Shown here: piece after piece, positions 37,482-53,340 of the stretch
How the letters are laid out: every line of letters starts with the position of its first letter
How positions within the stretch are numbered: position 1 is the first letter of the stretch
Assembly (NCBI GenBank): GCA_019059635.1
Contig: JAGVRJ010000001.1
Span: 2,976,001-3,040,000 of the forward strand
Origin: Proales similis
Lineage: Eukaryota > Rotifera > Eurotatoria > Ploima > Proalidae
Reading direction: 5' to 3'
Length of the DNA stretch: 64,000 nucleotides
Program-made: the position numbers and the translations under genes
Notes under the pieces: generated by a model
The model's input: only the letters and a program-made list of their open reading frames with translations
Told to the model about the DNA's origin: nothing
The model's database searches: none

Positions 37482-40151
37482 TCAATTAGCCGAAATGGCC
37501 TCTCTTCCTTCTGGCTCGACTTCTTCGTCGTCCTCTTTACCATACTCTTCCTCAAGCTCTTCGTCGTCTCCGGCGCTGTTCAAGTGCTCACCGCTCGCTT
37601 CAACGTCCAGATTGTTGTTCTCGTCGACAGCGCCCGGTTTGCCGGCGCCGAATTTTCGATTCGACATGTTCAACTTGCGTCTGTTCTGACTTCTTGTGTT
37701 GGAGCGCTCAGCGAGAGCGTGCTTGGCGTGCTGCTCTCCGACCGGCATGCCGTCGTCTTCATCATCAGCGATCACCATCGCTTTGCCGAACTCGTCGCTC
37801 TCTTCGTCCAGCTCGTTCAGAGCGCTGCCTTCTTCGTCTTCGTCTTCATACTGATTCATTTCATCGTCGTCTTCTTCTTCGTCATTGTCAAAGTGGTTGA
37901 ACTGAACGCCAGCCGGCAGATTGTCTTCTAGTTGTCGACTAGCGTTGCTCGAGTCGTCGTCGCCGCTTCTGAAACTCGAACCTGCGCGGTTCTGGCCTCC
38001 TTGGTGATTGCCGAATTTAAACAGCTGACCGCCGCCCGACTGCTGGTGATATTGGGGATTTTTCTCGCACTTGCGCATGTGCTTGTCCAATGTGCTCGCC
38101 ACCGAGAACGGCATTGAGCAATATTTGCAGTACGAGGTCTCTTTGCCCACTCGACCGTGCGTCTTCATGTGTCGGGTGAGCTTCGAGCTTTGAGCGCATG
38201 CGTACGAGCACAGCTCGCATTTGTACGGCTTCTCGCCAGTGTGACTTCGCCGATGAACGGTCAAGTTGCTGCAGTTCTTGAACACTTTGCCGCAGAATTC
38301 GCACGTGTCGGTGCGCTTCTCGCGTCTTCCCTTGGCCAGCGCACTCAAGTCGCTCGAGCTGTTCAGCTTTACCGGAGTCATGGCCGGACTCCTGGACGAG
38401 GGCGAGGCTACCGCGCCGACTGACGCCGGAGCTGAGCCGATCGCGTTCTGTAGTATGCTTGTCGGACTAGTTTCAAGATGCGCCTTGTCGGCCATAGCTT
38501 CCAGCTTCGACTCTTTGTTGTTGTTTAAATCCTGATTGAATTTGGCCAACACGTCCATAATCGATTTGACGTTGGCGCCCGACTTGACTGAGCCTTGATT
38601 GCTGCCCTGATTGGCGAGCTTATCGCCACCGACATTGAACGGTGTGCCGCTCGGCGACGATGACGACGACGACGAGTTCACTGGCGTGATAAGACCATTC
38701 GGTTTGGGCGAGGCGTTCTTGCTCGCATTCAGGCTGGCAGCGTTCAAGTTGGCGTTCGCGTTCAACATGTTAAACAGCGAATTCGGATTGCCCAGGAGCG
38801 CCGAGTACAGATTGGACGAGAATGGAAAGAATCCGTTGGGCCCGTTCTGGTTGCTGATGGTCGAGGCAGGTCCGTTGGTTTGATTGCCATAGCCGGTCAA
38901 TTTGGCCGCCTGATTCAGGCCAGTAAACGAGGACGAATAGTTCTTCATCAATTCAAGCATTTGATTCATGGTGTTGGCCGCCACTGGGTTCTGTGCGGTC
39001 GTTGCGTTCATTTGACTAAGCAGCTGATTGAACAGACTTTTTCCTTCTTCTTCTCCTCTTTCGGTCTGACGCTCGTCAGCCGCCTCTTCTCGGTCGCTTC
39101 CGCTGGCAGCGTTGCCGTTCACCCGCAAGTATTTGTTCGTCTCTTTGTCAGACTCGCCATTGCCTGGCGCATCCTCACGCGTCTCTATGGCGAGCGGACC
39201 AACGGTCGCAGTCTCTTCTTCCTCTTCGTCGTTCTGGTTGAGCAATTTTAGCTTTTTACTGCTTAAACCAGCAAACGTCTGATCGGCCAATTTGCGCGTC
39301 TGATTTGGCCAGCTCTTGGCGCTGCTCGCTTGTAAACTATTCTGCTCGGTTCGTTCGATAGACTTGAACGGCTTTCGAACAGCATGCGCTTGAGCGCGGT
39401 TGATTCGCTCATTTCGAGCGATCGCCGCCGAGGCCAAGGTTGATGCTTGAGACTGAGCCGGCGTTCGTTTCAGTCTCGAGTTGTCGGTGAGCTGTTGGCT
39501 CACTGACGAGATAAGTTGAACGCGTTTTATCGCTTCATTCTCGCTGCCTTCGATCTGCAGTGATTCGAATATTTTGTGTTCAATAAACGCGCTGATGTCG
39601 GACAACTTGAAGTTGGCGTTGCAAAAGCCGCACACAATAAGATCCTCGCCCAGACAAGAGGAGAAGTTCTCGCTCGACGCTAATGCCGACCCGGTGCTGG
39701 CCTTTGACTCGGCTTCGGCCGATACTGGACCAAGTGCGGCCAAATCACTGTTGCCGTTGGGCTTTTTATTTTCGGGCTCATCCTCGTCTTCATTGTCGTC
39801 GGACATGAGACTTTCGCCAAGGTTCTCATCGTGGTCCAGCTCGTCAACAAGACTGCTTCCGTAGCTGCCAGTCGGCTTCTTCTTGCGTTTGTTCACGCGT
39901 CGATTCGAGTCAAGTGTTTCGGTGCCCGCCTGCTCTACTGCCGAGTCGGGCGTAGCGACGCCTAGGCCTTTTTCGCTGCACTCATCGTCGCTTGTTGGCT
40001 TGTGTCGCTCTGTCCTCACACAGCTGTCCTCTTTTGGAGAGCTCTTGGCCGCCAGGCTGCTGAGGCAAGCGTTCAGGCCGCTGTTCAATCGGGCGCCCAA
40101 TGTCAATGACGGCGATTGAGACGATTTTACCGTTGTAAGACCGAGGCTCAT
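37482..40151 (-). CDS. BCL11: BCL11-type (CTIP1/CTIP2) zinc-finger transcription factor
   Basis: One long exon, 889 residues. An N-terminal C2HC finger ([19 protein letters not shown], about residue 170) matches BCL11 (CGQCQMNFPLGDILIFIEH). A C-terminal trio (about 614-695) reads [38 protein letters not shown] and [19 protein letters not shown], near-identical to BCL11A/B fingers 4-6. The last of these uses Cys in place of the final His. The tail (about 740-889) is acidic and disordered. BCL11 proteins are repressors that recruit NuRD. The middle finger pair (fingers 2-3 of vertebrate BCL11A) is absent. So is the N-terminal NuRD-binding motif MSRRKQxxPQ, unless it lies in an upstream exon I could not find. 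The 10-kb upstream desert may be its regulatory domain. Confidence 0.9.
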   Translation of the reverse strand: MSLGLTTVKSSQSPSLTLGARLNSGLNACLSSLAAKSSPKEDSCVRTERHKPTSDDECSEKGLGVATPDSAVEQAGTETLDSNRRVNKRKKKPTGSYGSSLVDELDHDENLGESLMSDDNEDEDEPENKKPNGNSDLAALGPVSAEAESKASTGSALASSENFSSCLGEDLIVCGFCNANFKLSDISAFIEHKIFESLQIEGSENEAIKRVQLISSVSQQLTDNSRLKRTPAQSQASTLASAAIARNERINRAQAHAVRKPFKSIERTEQNSLQASSAKSWPNQTRKLADQTFAGLSSKKLKLLNQNDEEEEETATVGPLAIETREDAPGNGESDKETNKYLRVNGNAASGSDREEAADERQTERGEEEGKSLFNQLLSQMNATTAQNPVAANTMNQMLELMKNYSSSFTGLNQAAKLTGYGNQTNGPASTISNQNGPNGFFPFSSNLYSALLGNPNSLFNMLNANANLNAASLNASKNASPKPNGLITPVNSSSSSSSPSGTPFNVGGDKLANQGSNQGSVKSGANVKSIMDVLAKFNQDLNNNKESKLEAMADKAHLETSPTSILQNAIGSAPASVGAVASPSSRSPAMTPVKLNSSSDLSALAKGRREKRTDTCEFCGKVFKNCSNLTVHRRSHTGEKPYKCELCSYACAQSSKLTRHMKTHGRVGKETSYCKYCSMPFSVASTLDKHMRKCEKNPQYHQQSGGGQLFKFGNHQGGQNRAGSSFRSGDDDSSNASRQLEDNLPAGVQFNHFDNDEEEDDDEMNQYEDEDEEGSALNELDEESDEFGKAMVIADDEDDGMPVGEQHAKHALAERSNTRSQNRRKLNMSNRKFGAGKPGAVDENNNLDVEASGEHLNSAGDDEELEEEYGKEDDEEVEPEGREAISAN

Positions 40152-43100
40152 AATTTTCGAATTCTGCCGCTCTGCTTTGTCGATTGATATTATTGTTTTT
40201 GCTTGACTGCTATTTCAATTCACTCAATCCGTCGTGGTGCGGCTCAAAAATTCCAATCCAATTTCTTTTTTCAAATGAGTCGGCCAGAGTCTGTTTGTGT
40301 GTAACGTCAATTAAGCTGCATTTAAACAGTCAATATCGCGCGCCTCAACAGCAGTGTCGATATTCCGATCAAAACAAATGAAGAAAATAAACGTCGGCCA
40401 AAAAATCACTGTTTTCCGATCTAAATTGTTGCAAATAATTTTATGAAACAAAAAATAAAAAATAGAATTGCGAGCTCGACCGGCCAACGAATCGACCAAA
40501 AGAGAGACTACAAAGAGTCAACAACAACAAAAAAGGGAGCGAGCCATGGCTAAGATGGCCGCTCAGCAGCTTCGTCTATTTGTCTGCTTGTTTGAGTGTG
40601 TTTGCTTGCGTGTGCGTGTGTGTGAGTGCAGGAATGGACCGAGTTGTAATAATGGACCTGTCCATAAATAAACGCGAGCCATTCGAATGAAAGTGTGCTT
40701 TGATGTATAATTGCATAACGCACATGCAAATTGGTTTGTTTTTTCTTTTTTGTTGTTTTATAAAATTTTAAAATTCAAAACCAACGTGACGAGCGAGGTG
40801 GGCCCGTTGACCATTAAGAGCTTGGCGAAATTTGCCGAGCGAGCATCTGAGCCGTCTCTGTTTTCTCGTTCGTTTTACTTTGAAAAACAAAGGCGAAGGC
40901 CGAATTTAGCACACCGCTCCTCTCAAAATTTGGTTTGCACCGCGACACGTTACGCATGGCAATTTGCATTTGCTGCTTGGCTGATCCAATTGCTATTGTT
41001 GTCAAAGGTTGCCTAAAAGCGAGCGAGCAAGCCGCAAAGTTTTTTGCGTGCTCAACCTCCTTCTCGGCTCCTTGCCTCTGTGTCCCTCTTGGGTAATAAT
41101 CAAATAGAGCTCGAATGAACACACACACACACAAATAAACACAAGGCATGAGCGCACGACTCTGGCCAAGAGGGAGCAAAGCGAAAGAGAGAGAGAAACG
41201 GGGGAGAGAGAGAGGGCGTTGGCGGAGAGCGACCGAGTGAGGACACTCAAGCAAACAATGCGTTGCACAATGGCTCTTGGATCATATTGAAGAGCGAACT
41301 AAAACATGAAGTTGTTGGAGCAAGGTCCGCTCGCGTTCTCTGTTTGAGCCTATTTGTTTCAAAGTGTGCTGCCTTGTTGCTTTGCCTTTTCTTGTTGGCT
41401 TGCTTGCTCTGCTCGCTCGCTTGCACGATCGCCGCCGCCGTCGATCTAGCTCAAATAATACGCGGCCTATTGACTCACCTATTTAATTCGTCATAAATCA
41501 CGCGCTTGCACAATACTCGTGGCCATCAAACTCGCTCGCACTCACTTATGTGTTAGATTGCAAGTGAGAGGCCAATGAAGCAGGCGAACGAGGCCAGGCG
41601 GTTATGCGCAGCCTTGCTTCTGCGCGCCTGAAATCATTAACTAAAGCGATCGACTGACGTGACCATTTGCGCTTATGCAATATGTTACTCTAACTGTGCC
41701 GCGAGCAAATAAGAAGAAGCCCTTCACTTCAATTATGTGTGTCAGGCCGAGCCACTGCTGTTAGAATCATAAAGTCGGTAGAGGGCCTGCTTCTCTGGCC
41801 TTAAACGTATCGGCTTTCGTCTTATTTACGCTCGAGAATGTTCAACTCTCACGGCCAATAGAGCGAGCGCGTCCGCGACTGCCACTGATTTAGTTATGTG
41901 GCGCAGCAATCTGACATAATAGTTCTTTTTCAAGCCCTCTCTCTCTCTCTGTTGCTGCCGTTCTTTGGTGCAATGAGGAGGACAGCGAGAGCGGGTAACA
42001 TATACACTCGTGCAGATCCACTTCACTTGTTAAGCAGTCAAATAAAAAGCCTCAAGGCAGAGTGATTGACTGGCAGAGGCCAACGCCCGCAAGTTCTCCG
42101 CTCTCTTTCTCAGTCACTCGCTCAAGCCAACTACTTGCTGAGCTGGGCTGTCAAACACACACACACACAGGCGGCCGCAAATTACACAAAACTTGTGCGC
42201 ACACAAATTAACTCAATTGTCCAAGTTCGCGGTTAATTTAGTCGAAATGTTGAGAAAAAGAGAGAAAGAGAGAGAGAGACACACAAAATTGGAGAGCTAA
42301 AATCAACAAGAAAAAGTTAATAAAAAAGGCCGATTGTGGACCGTTTGTTCTCCAATTTTAGACAAGAATAGACACAAAAAAAAAAGAAGTTAAAGGTCAA
42401 ATAGTCTAAAGAGCTTGCACGAGCCATTGCCTTGGAATGAGGAAGGTCGTTAAAAGGCATAAGTGAGTTGGTGAGAGTTATGCTGCGCTCGAGGATGGTA
42501 GTGGTGGTGGTGGTGGCCAAGTGAAACATATTTGCGAAAGAATGCAGACCCACCGCTTACATAATATCTTATCGGCCTTAGAAGTAGAGAGCCGATTACT
42601 GGCCTCGCGAGAGCAACCATTCACTAAATGAAAAGACCGCCGATAAGGGCTTCTCTATCGCCCATCATCTGATGCTTTCCACACACAAACACACGAGCCA
42701 CTCGGCCAGAGCAATACAACGGTTAGAAGATGGGAGGCTAGGCGCGTTCGTTTTATCGCGCAAATGGGAGCCTCAATAAATTGGATCCATCCTTCAGTCG
42801 GCGGTGCGCAAAGATATAGAGCAAACGAGTTCAAGTCAAAATTACTTGCTGCCCTGGTCGGTGTTTTTGTCACTCACCAATCAAATAGGTTTTTGTCTCT
42901 TTGACGATATTTACTTGCAAGTGCAAGTGGCCATTTTGACGCCAAATATGCTCTAAAAGAGCAGCTCTCTTAAATGCCTAATGCAGAGTGAAGTCTTCTT
43001 AAAAGAGAGAGAAAGAAATGAAAAAAAAAAGCGAAGGTGAGCAACGATTACCAACAAAAAGGGCTTTTCACATCAAAGGTGAAAAGAAAATGACCCAATG

Positions 43101-44234
43101 AACAATGAAAAGGCCAGAGTGGTAATGAGACTTTAACGATCGCTCGGTTTTGAATGAGAGAGAGAGAGAAAAATGAAGACATTGACTCTGCTAGTGAGGG
43201 TTGAACGAGCACTCGAGTGGGAGGCGATGGCAGAGTCCAAGCAAGAGGCCCGATTTGGCTAATTGCGGCAAATGGAAGAAATTATGCTCTGGCTCAGATT
43301 ATGCTGGCAAGCAGGCAGGCAGGCAGAGAAGCAGGGAGGCGCTCAGTTGCATTGACCCTTGCGGTTGTTGTTGTTGTTGTTGAGGGTTGTTGCATCATTA
43401 TGAAGTAAATTTATGTGGCAAAGCAAATCAAGGCGATATTGATTTCTATGCGTCGACCATTCGAGCAGTATTATGCTCGCCGACACGAGCTATGACCCGA
43501 GGCGTTGCATCATATTACACAAACGAGGCCAGCCTTGAAATCGAATCGCGCATTCATCTCGGCCATTGAGGGCCCCTGAGCGCGCACACACACACACAAT
43601 AACCGCCAGGCCAAATGAAATTAAAAAGGAGAATAAATGGGCAACGAGATTGGCCACTCGGTCGAGTAATAAATAGAATAGCGCAGGGCAAAAGTAGGTG
43701 CTTGCCACTCTCACGCAAGCCTACCAGGAAACGAGTGGCAGAGGCGATCAGCTCGGTCAATATGGTCCGAGGCTCGCGCACACATTTGGGACACTAATTG
43801 CATAATTCGCCTCTTCTGTCCGAACCAGTCACACAATTTGAGCGTCCGAGTCAGAGAATCTAAATACGGGCACAATGCGTGTGTGTGTGTTAAATTTAAA
43901 GCGTTTAAAGAGGACACTGGACGAAAATAAAAGGCAAAGTCAGTTGTTGATGGCCAAGTCGTCGCGCGCGATACGAAAGAAAAATCGTCCGTGCCGAGAT
44001 TAGGATGGCCGGCAAGGCAAGCAAATAGAAATGGAGGAGCGCGAGTGAACCATTTGAATCGGCTAGAGAAGGGAGAACACGGAGAAGAAGAAAAAGAAGA
44101 AGAAAAGAGGGCGAAGGCGAGGCGGTGGTGGCTTTCTAGATGGACTTGTTGCTCGTCCATAAGCCTAGACATGAAGAATGAAGCTTTGTCAAGGCGGCTT
44201 GGTGCATAGTTGACGGCAAGGTCGCGCGGGTGGC

Positions 44235-44243
44235 TATATAAAA
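44235..44243 (+). promoter_or_regulatory. Orphan TATA-box-like core promoter
   Basis: TATATAAAA within GGCTATATAAAACGATGAAG, in GC-rich context, with no ORF of note downstream. It resembles a TATA core promoter for an unannotated transcript. A second similar site (TTATATAAAGCGCC) is near 47733. Confidence 0.3.
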
Positions 44244-47200
44244 CGATGAAGATGCGAGCGAGAGAGAGAAAAAGCCGTCGCCGCACAGATAAAGAGGATA
44301 GCGGTTGCATAATCCTCGGCCGAGAGCAAGAGGGAGCTAGGCAAACGAACGATCAGGCCTGCGCGCATGCAAAGGGCCAGAGCCGAGAGACTGGCAGTTG
44401 TCGGCTCGTTGGACGATATTCGGTCGCTTAAAGGACTCTACGCGTTAATGTGTGCAGGCAAACTCAATATTTGCTTTATATTTATGTAAAATTCAATTTA
44501 AATTTCAGGCGAATACTTCAGGTTGTGAATGTGGACTTGAGCCGACTTTGCTCAAACACTTAGGTTAACGAAAAGTGGATTAGAAACGGAACGTGTATGG
44601 CCGGCCCCAGTGTCTAAATGGCTTACAAACGGCTTTTGTTTTGCCGGTGATGGTGGTTGCTTTTGGTGGTTTGTTGGCGATGAATGAGCCCGAGCTTGCA
44701 ATCTCCCAGCCCATCATAAGTTGAAATTTATGCTAATAATACTGATGCGAGAGCCTGCGCTCGCTCGGACCACAAGCCTGCCGAGTCGGTTACATAATTC
44801 TATTCGCCATGAGTTTTTCTTCTCTCTCTTTCTGTTGCGCGCGCTCTCTATCGCGCCCGCTAACCCTGCCTCCTCTTCAAATTACCATCGTTGCATAAAT
44901 ATTTGCGGCGAGCTGCGAGAGCCGTACGTCGCCGATCGTCCAAAAGAATAAAAAAAAATCAATATTTCCATTTTGATTATGTCCTTTGCCTGCAAGAGCG
45001 ACTTTCCAAACCAGCACACAGGGAGAGAGAGAGAGAGGGAGAAGAGTGGCGCTGGTATCGTCATTCGTCGTCGCCACTCTCATTCAATCTTGCATAATAA
45101 TAAAATGCCCACGACCACGACCGCTTCAACCACAATCGATCGATCCGGCGGAAATGCGCCGTGGCAAATTTCTAATTAATCAAATGGCCGCCACATATTT
45201 TTTATGAGTGCGAGCCTGATAAGCCCATACGTGGTGCCTGATTACCAAAGAGCACCGTTTCGCTAGCGGTAATTGAATTGAACGATAGAGTGACGAGCGC
45301 GCCGGATGTGCTGAATGAAACACATAAAGAGGCGGGCGTCCTCTCTCTTTCTCTCTCCTTCACTCCATTGCACTCTCTCTCTCTCTCTGTGTGCTCCTCT
45401 ACTTCTCGTCTCTATTCGATTCTCACTTGAACCGCTCAGTAGCCACAAGTGGATGCCGAAATTGCGGGCACCAAATTAGGCGTCAAATGAAGCGTTGTTG
45501 CTGCAGCGTGTGCATTCGAGGCGCTCGTGCGACACTGCGCGCATTGACGGCTAAGCAAAGCTATTAATTCGCCGGGCGTCACCAATATAAACGAGTTGAA
45601 AGTAATGAGGCAATTTTGAAGTGAAACAATTGACCATGGTGCCGTAATGAGATTGAATAGCTCGAATTATGAGACACGTAATATGGACGAAATGCGACGA
45701 TGATGAAGCGGCTCGGCAATAGCGACCGATGCTCTGATGATTAAAAGGACGCGCGCACTCGCTCGCAAATCGATGATGCCTTAGGCACGCGTTCAGAGCC
45801 GGTTATCGATTGACTCGAGTAAATAGAGGCGCGGGAACGGTCCATGGCTCTGGCAGGCAAGCAGCCGTTCCAAGCAGTGCGTGCCATCACTGGCAGACTG
45901 ATCAATGATTTGATTAAGCAGCCCCAATGAAATAAATAAGGCCTAATTAAGTTCTAAGGCCAGATATTTAGAGCACGGCCGACTGCATCATATTTTATAT
46001 CGCTTCCAACCGCCGCCCGCTTGCGTTTAGAATAATTGTGCAAGACCGAACGGTTCGGTAAACAAACGGGCCCCGACGAACAACGATGGAGAGCGAGTTG
46101 TTGCTATCTGTATACGAAGCGATGCTGCAGAGGCTGGTTACGCGCAGCAGTAAGAAAAAAAAAGAGAGAATGGGAGAAAAAACTGGAAGCAAAGAGAGCC
46201 AGAACAAGAGGGAGAGAGAGAAGGGAAAAAGCTAATGGCAGTTGGAAAACAAACGTGCGGGTACTCCGGCCATCGGCTTTGCATGCCGGCTTCCAACCAA
46301 AACTGAAGCCCATGGTCGCTTGCATTTGAAATCTTTTTGTTTGGCTAAAAACAAATTGCTGCCATGGCCTAATAACACGCCATAGAATGCAAAAAAAAAA
46401 TAAAACATTTACGGCCGTGGTCATGAACGACTTTGAATAATAAAAAAACACAGTGAGCGAGAGAAAACGGGTCGAATGAAAAGAACTAGTAGGCAATAGA
46501 GGCGTCCACAAATTGCAGAAAAAAAAATAAAATTCAAAACTGCTGCTTGACAAGAGCGAGCGCAGATGAAGAATATGAAAGGGCCAAGGTAAACGGAATA
46601 ATTCCGATTTTTAGAGCCGAGGGTAAACAAAAAGCCTCTCGGAAAAGCAGAGAGAGAGAGAGAGGGAGGAAAAAAGAGAGCCAGCAAAAGTGTAGAGCGT
46701 TGCTATTGCGCGAAGGTGATTTGCGAACGCAAGTCATAATGGGGCCAGAATTGGAGAGAAAGGAGAAAAACTATATATACGAGAGGCTCTTGCTGAGGCA
46801 AATGATGTGCGCGGCGGCAAGCCCTCAACATCGCCATCCTGCGTCGACAACCATCACGACCACAACGACTAGCACCAACACCATACTCTTATATAATAAT
46901 TTATTTCGGCCGAGCAGTTTCTCCTCCTTAGAATAATTTATTCGGTCGTTTTGGCAAGAGCGGGCAAACCAGCTCTCTGGTTAAGGCATAAGACCAATGG
47001 TGGTGATCGCACTCAATCATTATGAGAGAAGCCCTATTGGCTCGTGTAATCAATCGATTGCAAGCCTCACGCTTCCCAAGCGGACCAATCAATGCGTCCT
47101 TGTGAGGCAAATCCTTGCGAGCGGGAAGAGAAAAAAAACGACCGACGCTCACAACTCGCCGTCAATCTTGCTCACACTTGCATAATCGTCTGCCCTTTCA

Positions 47201-47657
47201 CAGACACAGCCAGCATGATTTGAATTTATTTCTGCCTTTCTGTGGTCAATCGATTCTTAAAATGATAATAATAATAATGGATTATCAAACGAGTTATTAA
47301 TTTCGTCTCCAAAGTGTCATTCAAACGTCTTGCACGCCATTCAGTTTGCAAAAAAAGAAACTCGACTGTTGAGATAGATGGCTGTGGAAGAGTTGAAGCA
47401 GTCGATTCACAAGTGGCCGTTTCTTCTTGACAAAGGATTCTGTCGAATAAGAAGCAAACTAAGAATGGAAAGAAGCAAAAAGTTTGTACGCGTACAATAT
47501 CAACTCGAAGCTCAACGAGAAGTGAACGAGACTATTGGGAATATCCTGCATGGTGATGCAAACGAAAAGAGAAATAAAAAGTCCAGGAGATGAGTTGAAC
47601 GAGATTTCTGGAAGAGACCGGTGCTTGTTTGGGAGCGAAATAAAATATAAAAAAAAA

Positions 47658-47692
47658 GGAGAGCGAGAGAGAGAGAGAGAGAAAGAGAGGGA
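47658..47692. repeat. (GA)n simple repeat
   Basis: A purine-only GA/GAAA tract in the BCL11-DOT1L gene-free region, about 35 nt. Confidence 0.9.
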
Positions 47693-48330
47693 AAGAAATA
47701 ATGAGCGCTGTGAAGAGGGCCCATCTCAAATTATATAAAGCGCCGGGCCGGTTCGCGAGGCTGCTACCCACGGCGGTCGATATAATAGTCGACGACCTCA
47801 AACGAGCATTGAGGGAATTTGAAAGCAGTTAATTAGATGCTAGGGCCCATTCGATTCAAAAGCTAGTGCGCACGCGCGCCCGCCCGAATGGAAATGAGCG
47901 CCAGCCAAACAAACTCCAAAGCCAGTGCTGCTGCTGCTGCGGCTCAAATGTTGCTGGGCGCAATTTTTGCTTAGGGTTCACTCGCTTGCCGAATAGAAGC
48001 CACAGTGGCAAATTATGTAAGACAAATGGCATAAGGTTAGCTGGAGTGGATGGCTCGTGCCTGCGAGGACGGCTGACTGGCTTGTTGGTAGGAAAGCCGC
48101 TGCTTGGAGCCCGTTCCCTTTGATTTTTTTCTCCTCAACTCAACCTCGCCCTTTCTGTTCACTGGATATTATTTATGTTTGCCTCCATTCAACACTCAAT
48201 AACACACAATCGCTCGCGCTTGCACGCGCACACAATGGAGAAAACCTTAACCACCAAGAGCAAACCGGCACTTCGGAAACTCGCCTCATAATTCTTATTT
48301 ATTCTACCGGCAGCGGTGTGTTGGCTAAGA

Positions 48331-48362
48331 CTTTTTTTCTCTCTCTCTCTCTCTTTCTCTCA
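48331..48362. repeat. (CT)n simple repeat
   Basis: Pyrimidine-only T7 followed by CT dinucleotides in the gene-free region. Confidence 0.9.
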
Positions 48363-48881
48363 CTTGTATAACAACCAGCCACTGAGAATGAGAAGCTGTG
48401 CGGCCGTTAGGTTGATTAGGCCGAGAAACAAGAGCGCACTTGTGACTCGAAAGGAAAAAAAAAAGAGAGAAAGGGAGAGAGAGTGAGTGAGCGAATGGAA
48501 AATCAAGTGCCATGGAAGCGAGCAATATAAGGCGTATTTGACAAGGCGCTCGAGTGGGCATACCTGCGAACGATGCTATTACGATTTAGCGGCTGGTTAG
48601 AGATTGTCGCCGAGTAGCTTGTGCTTTGGCTTCTACGCGGTTATGTAACCATTATGCTTGCCACTGGTCTTAATTTATTATAATTGGACGGCCGCTTGCA
48701 TTCTTGGCAACTATTGAAAGCCTACTCGACCATTTCGCCGCATCGAGGCATGAAGCCAAACGATCGATCCAGCCTTCAGATTCGGATGAAATTCTTCTCT
48801 CCTCTCTTTTCTCTCTCTTGGCGGCTCCTTTACGGTCTACAAGGTCTAAAGCGAATTAGAAGAGAGACGAGTCAGCCAAAT

Positions 48882-48900
48882 AAAAAAAAAAAAAAAAAAA
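48882..48900. repeat. Poly(A) run of 19
   Basis: Nineteen consecutive A in the gene-free region. No flanking target-site duplication or retroelement body was recognised. Confidence 0.95.
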
Positions 48901-50633
48901 GTGCAAAGTTATGCTGGGCGGTTGGCAACAAAAAAGTATTTCTTGATTTTACGCGAACGACCATGAGATGCTAGAACTTGCAATCGTGGCGATCATTCAA
49001 GCCTGTCTAATAATTATCTAGAGAATAAAAAGCAACATAGACGCAAACGGCTTAACAAGTCTGTGTTGGCCATTGCTCATAGAGCCCGGCGTGGCAATCA
49101 AATGCTGTTTGGACATAATTTATTTAGTTTAGGAGACTGCAAGTCAAGTGTGCAAGTGGCGAATGTGAGCGAATGGAGAAACGCATGCGCGAATGCGAGC
49201 AGAGGGAGAGAGGTGATGCAGAAAACGATTACGCAATCGCAGCTAACCACTTTAATGGTTAGAATAAGAGCTCGCCTACACTTGATGAGGCTAGAGTACG
49301 AGAGCCGCCACCAAGAGGCATGCTGCAACAGAAGCTCCATAGCTACTAGCGTTTGCCAGGAAGCCGGTAGTTTGCGAATCTCAACGAAACACTAACCTGA
49401 ACAAGCAGGTCCATTAGAGGACACCGCCGTCGCTCACAAGCGCCAATTTAGGCGTCAGTCTGGCGTGTGCCTTGCGTGCCAATTATCTTCAAATGGGCCG
49501 GGAGAAATCCATTCATGCATTGAGCACGTCCGCCTCTTGACGTCTCGCACTCAAATTCTGTGTCTATTGAGGAGGGCTGCTCAGATTCGCACACAAATTC
49601 GAATGCACGAGTGAACAAGTCAGCATGCGGCTTGCATCCAAATTGTGTCTGAGATGACGCAAATATGCTCAATTGCAAAGCGGTCGTTCACGTGTCCTTT
49701 AGATTAACAGAAAATAAAACACTTATCGTTCAATGGGGACGCATCTGGCCCGAATGGCGAATAGAAACGACCGAACGCCCAGAGCGAACCAAAAAGAAAA
49801 ACATAAATTGGGGTTGAAATCGTGCGCAAGCTGCGATCGGATGACAAACCAAGCCTTAAACGGCCGCAATTTATTCAGTAGAAAACGCTCGGGGGTAGCA
49901 ACCAACGGTCATTAGATAAGAAGTTTTACTCGCTTATCACTCGTTGAGGAGAAACGCACGCCTGCTCCGACGGCGAATTTCTATTTGATTGGCCAAAAGT
50001 CAATGTTGGTCTCATTCTATACTCGTCCATTCGAGTCGAGAGCGTGTCTGACCAGGATAAGCATCGGGCCTGAGACATGACGCTGGTTGCGTCACCATTT
50101 CCATTTCGGTCGAGTCGAGTCCAACTTGGCCTCCGAGCTTGAGTTCTAACCAATTGAGTTCTCGGGCTACAATTTGATCGAAACGAGTTTATTTGTTTTC
50201 TCTTATTCTCTCTCTCTCTTAATACAAACTAGCAATTTTGAGTCGATCGAAAAATAAGGAACAGAAGCTAAAGAAGAAAAAGAGAAAGAACAAGCAAACG
50301 AAAAAGTTTGGACAGGCCAAATTAATTTAGGAGCGCCGACGCAACTGTGTGCAAGTCAATCGGCCCGGTAAGTGAGAGAGAGAGAGGGTAGGCCGGTTTA
50401 AGATTGAGCGTTTAGTTGTCTGTTTCTCTATTTCGAAAGGCAGCTTTGAAAGAAAGCAAAGCACGACAAGAGAAGTGAAGCAACAGGAATGAGAGAGAGA
50501 GAGGACGAAAAGTAAACTGCCGAGTGTTTATCAACTCAAGCCGAACGAGCTCGACTCGCTTTAAACACGTACACGTTGGATAGAACCTTTTGGTTCTTTT
50601 TCTTTGGATCAACTTGACTTGATCGGAACTGAT

Positions 50634-53340
<2,707 letters not shown>

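Larger units (their letters stand above)
40152..50633. other. 10.5-kb gene-free region between BCL11 and DOT1L
   Basis: No ORF here has family resemblance or a plausible splice structure. The sequence is studded with TTATGC/GCATAA words (about 17 by eye), GA/CT tracts, short CA tracts and TATA-like boxes (44235, 46776, 47733). It lies upstream of the BCL11 gene and downstream of DOT1L, so long-range enhancers of BCL11 are the simplest reading. Non-coding RNA genes cannot be excluded. Confidence 0.5.

Noticed and set aside
48882-48900. Poly(A) run as the tail of a retrotransposed element
   Set aside because: No target-site duplication or element body was found next to it.
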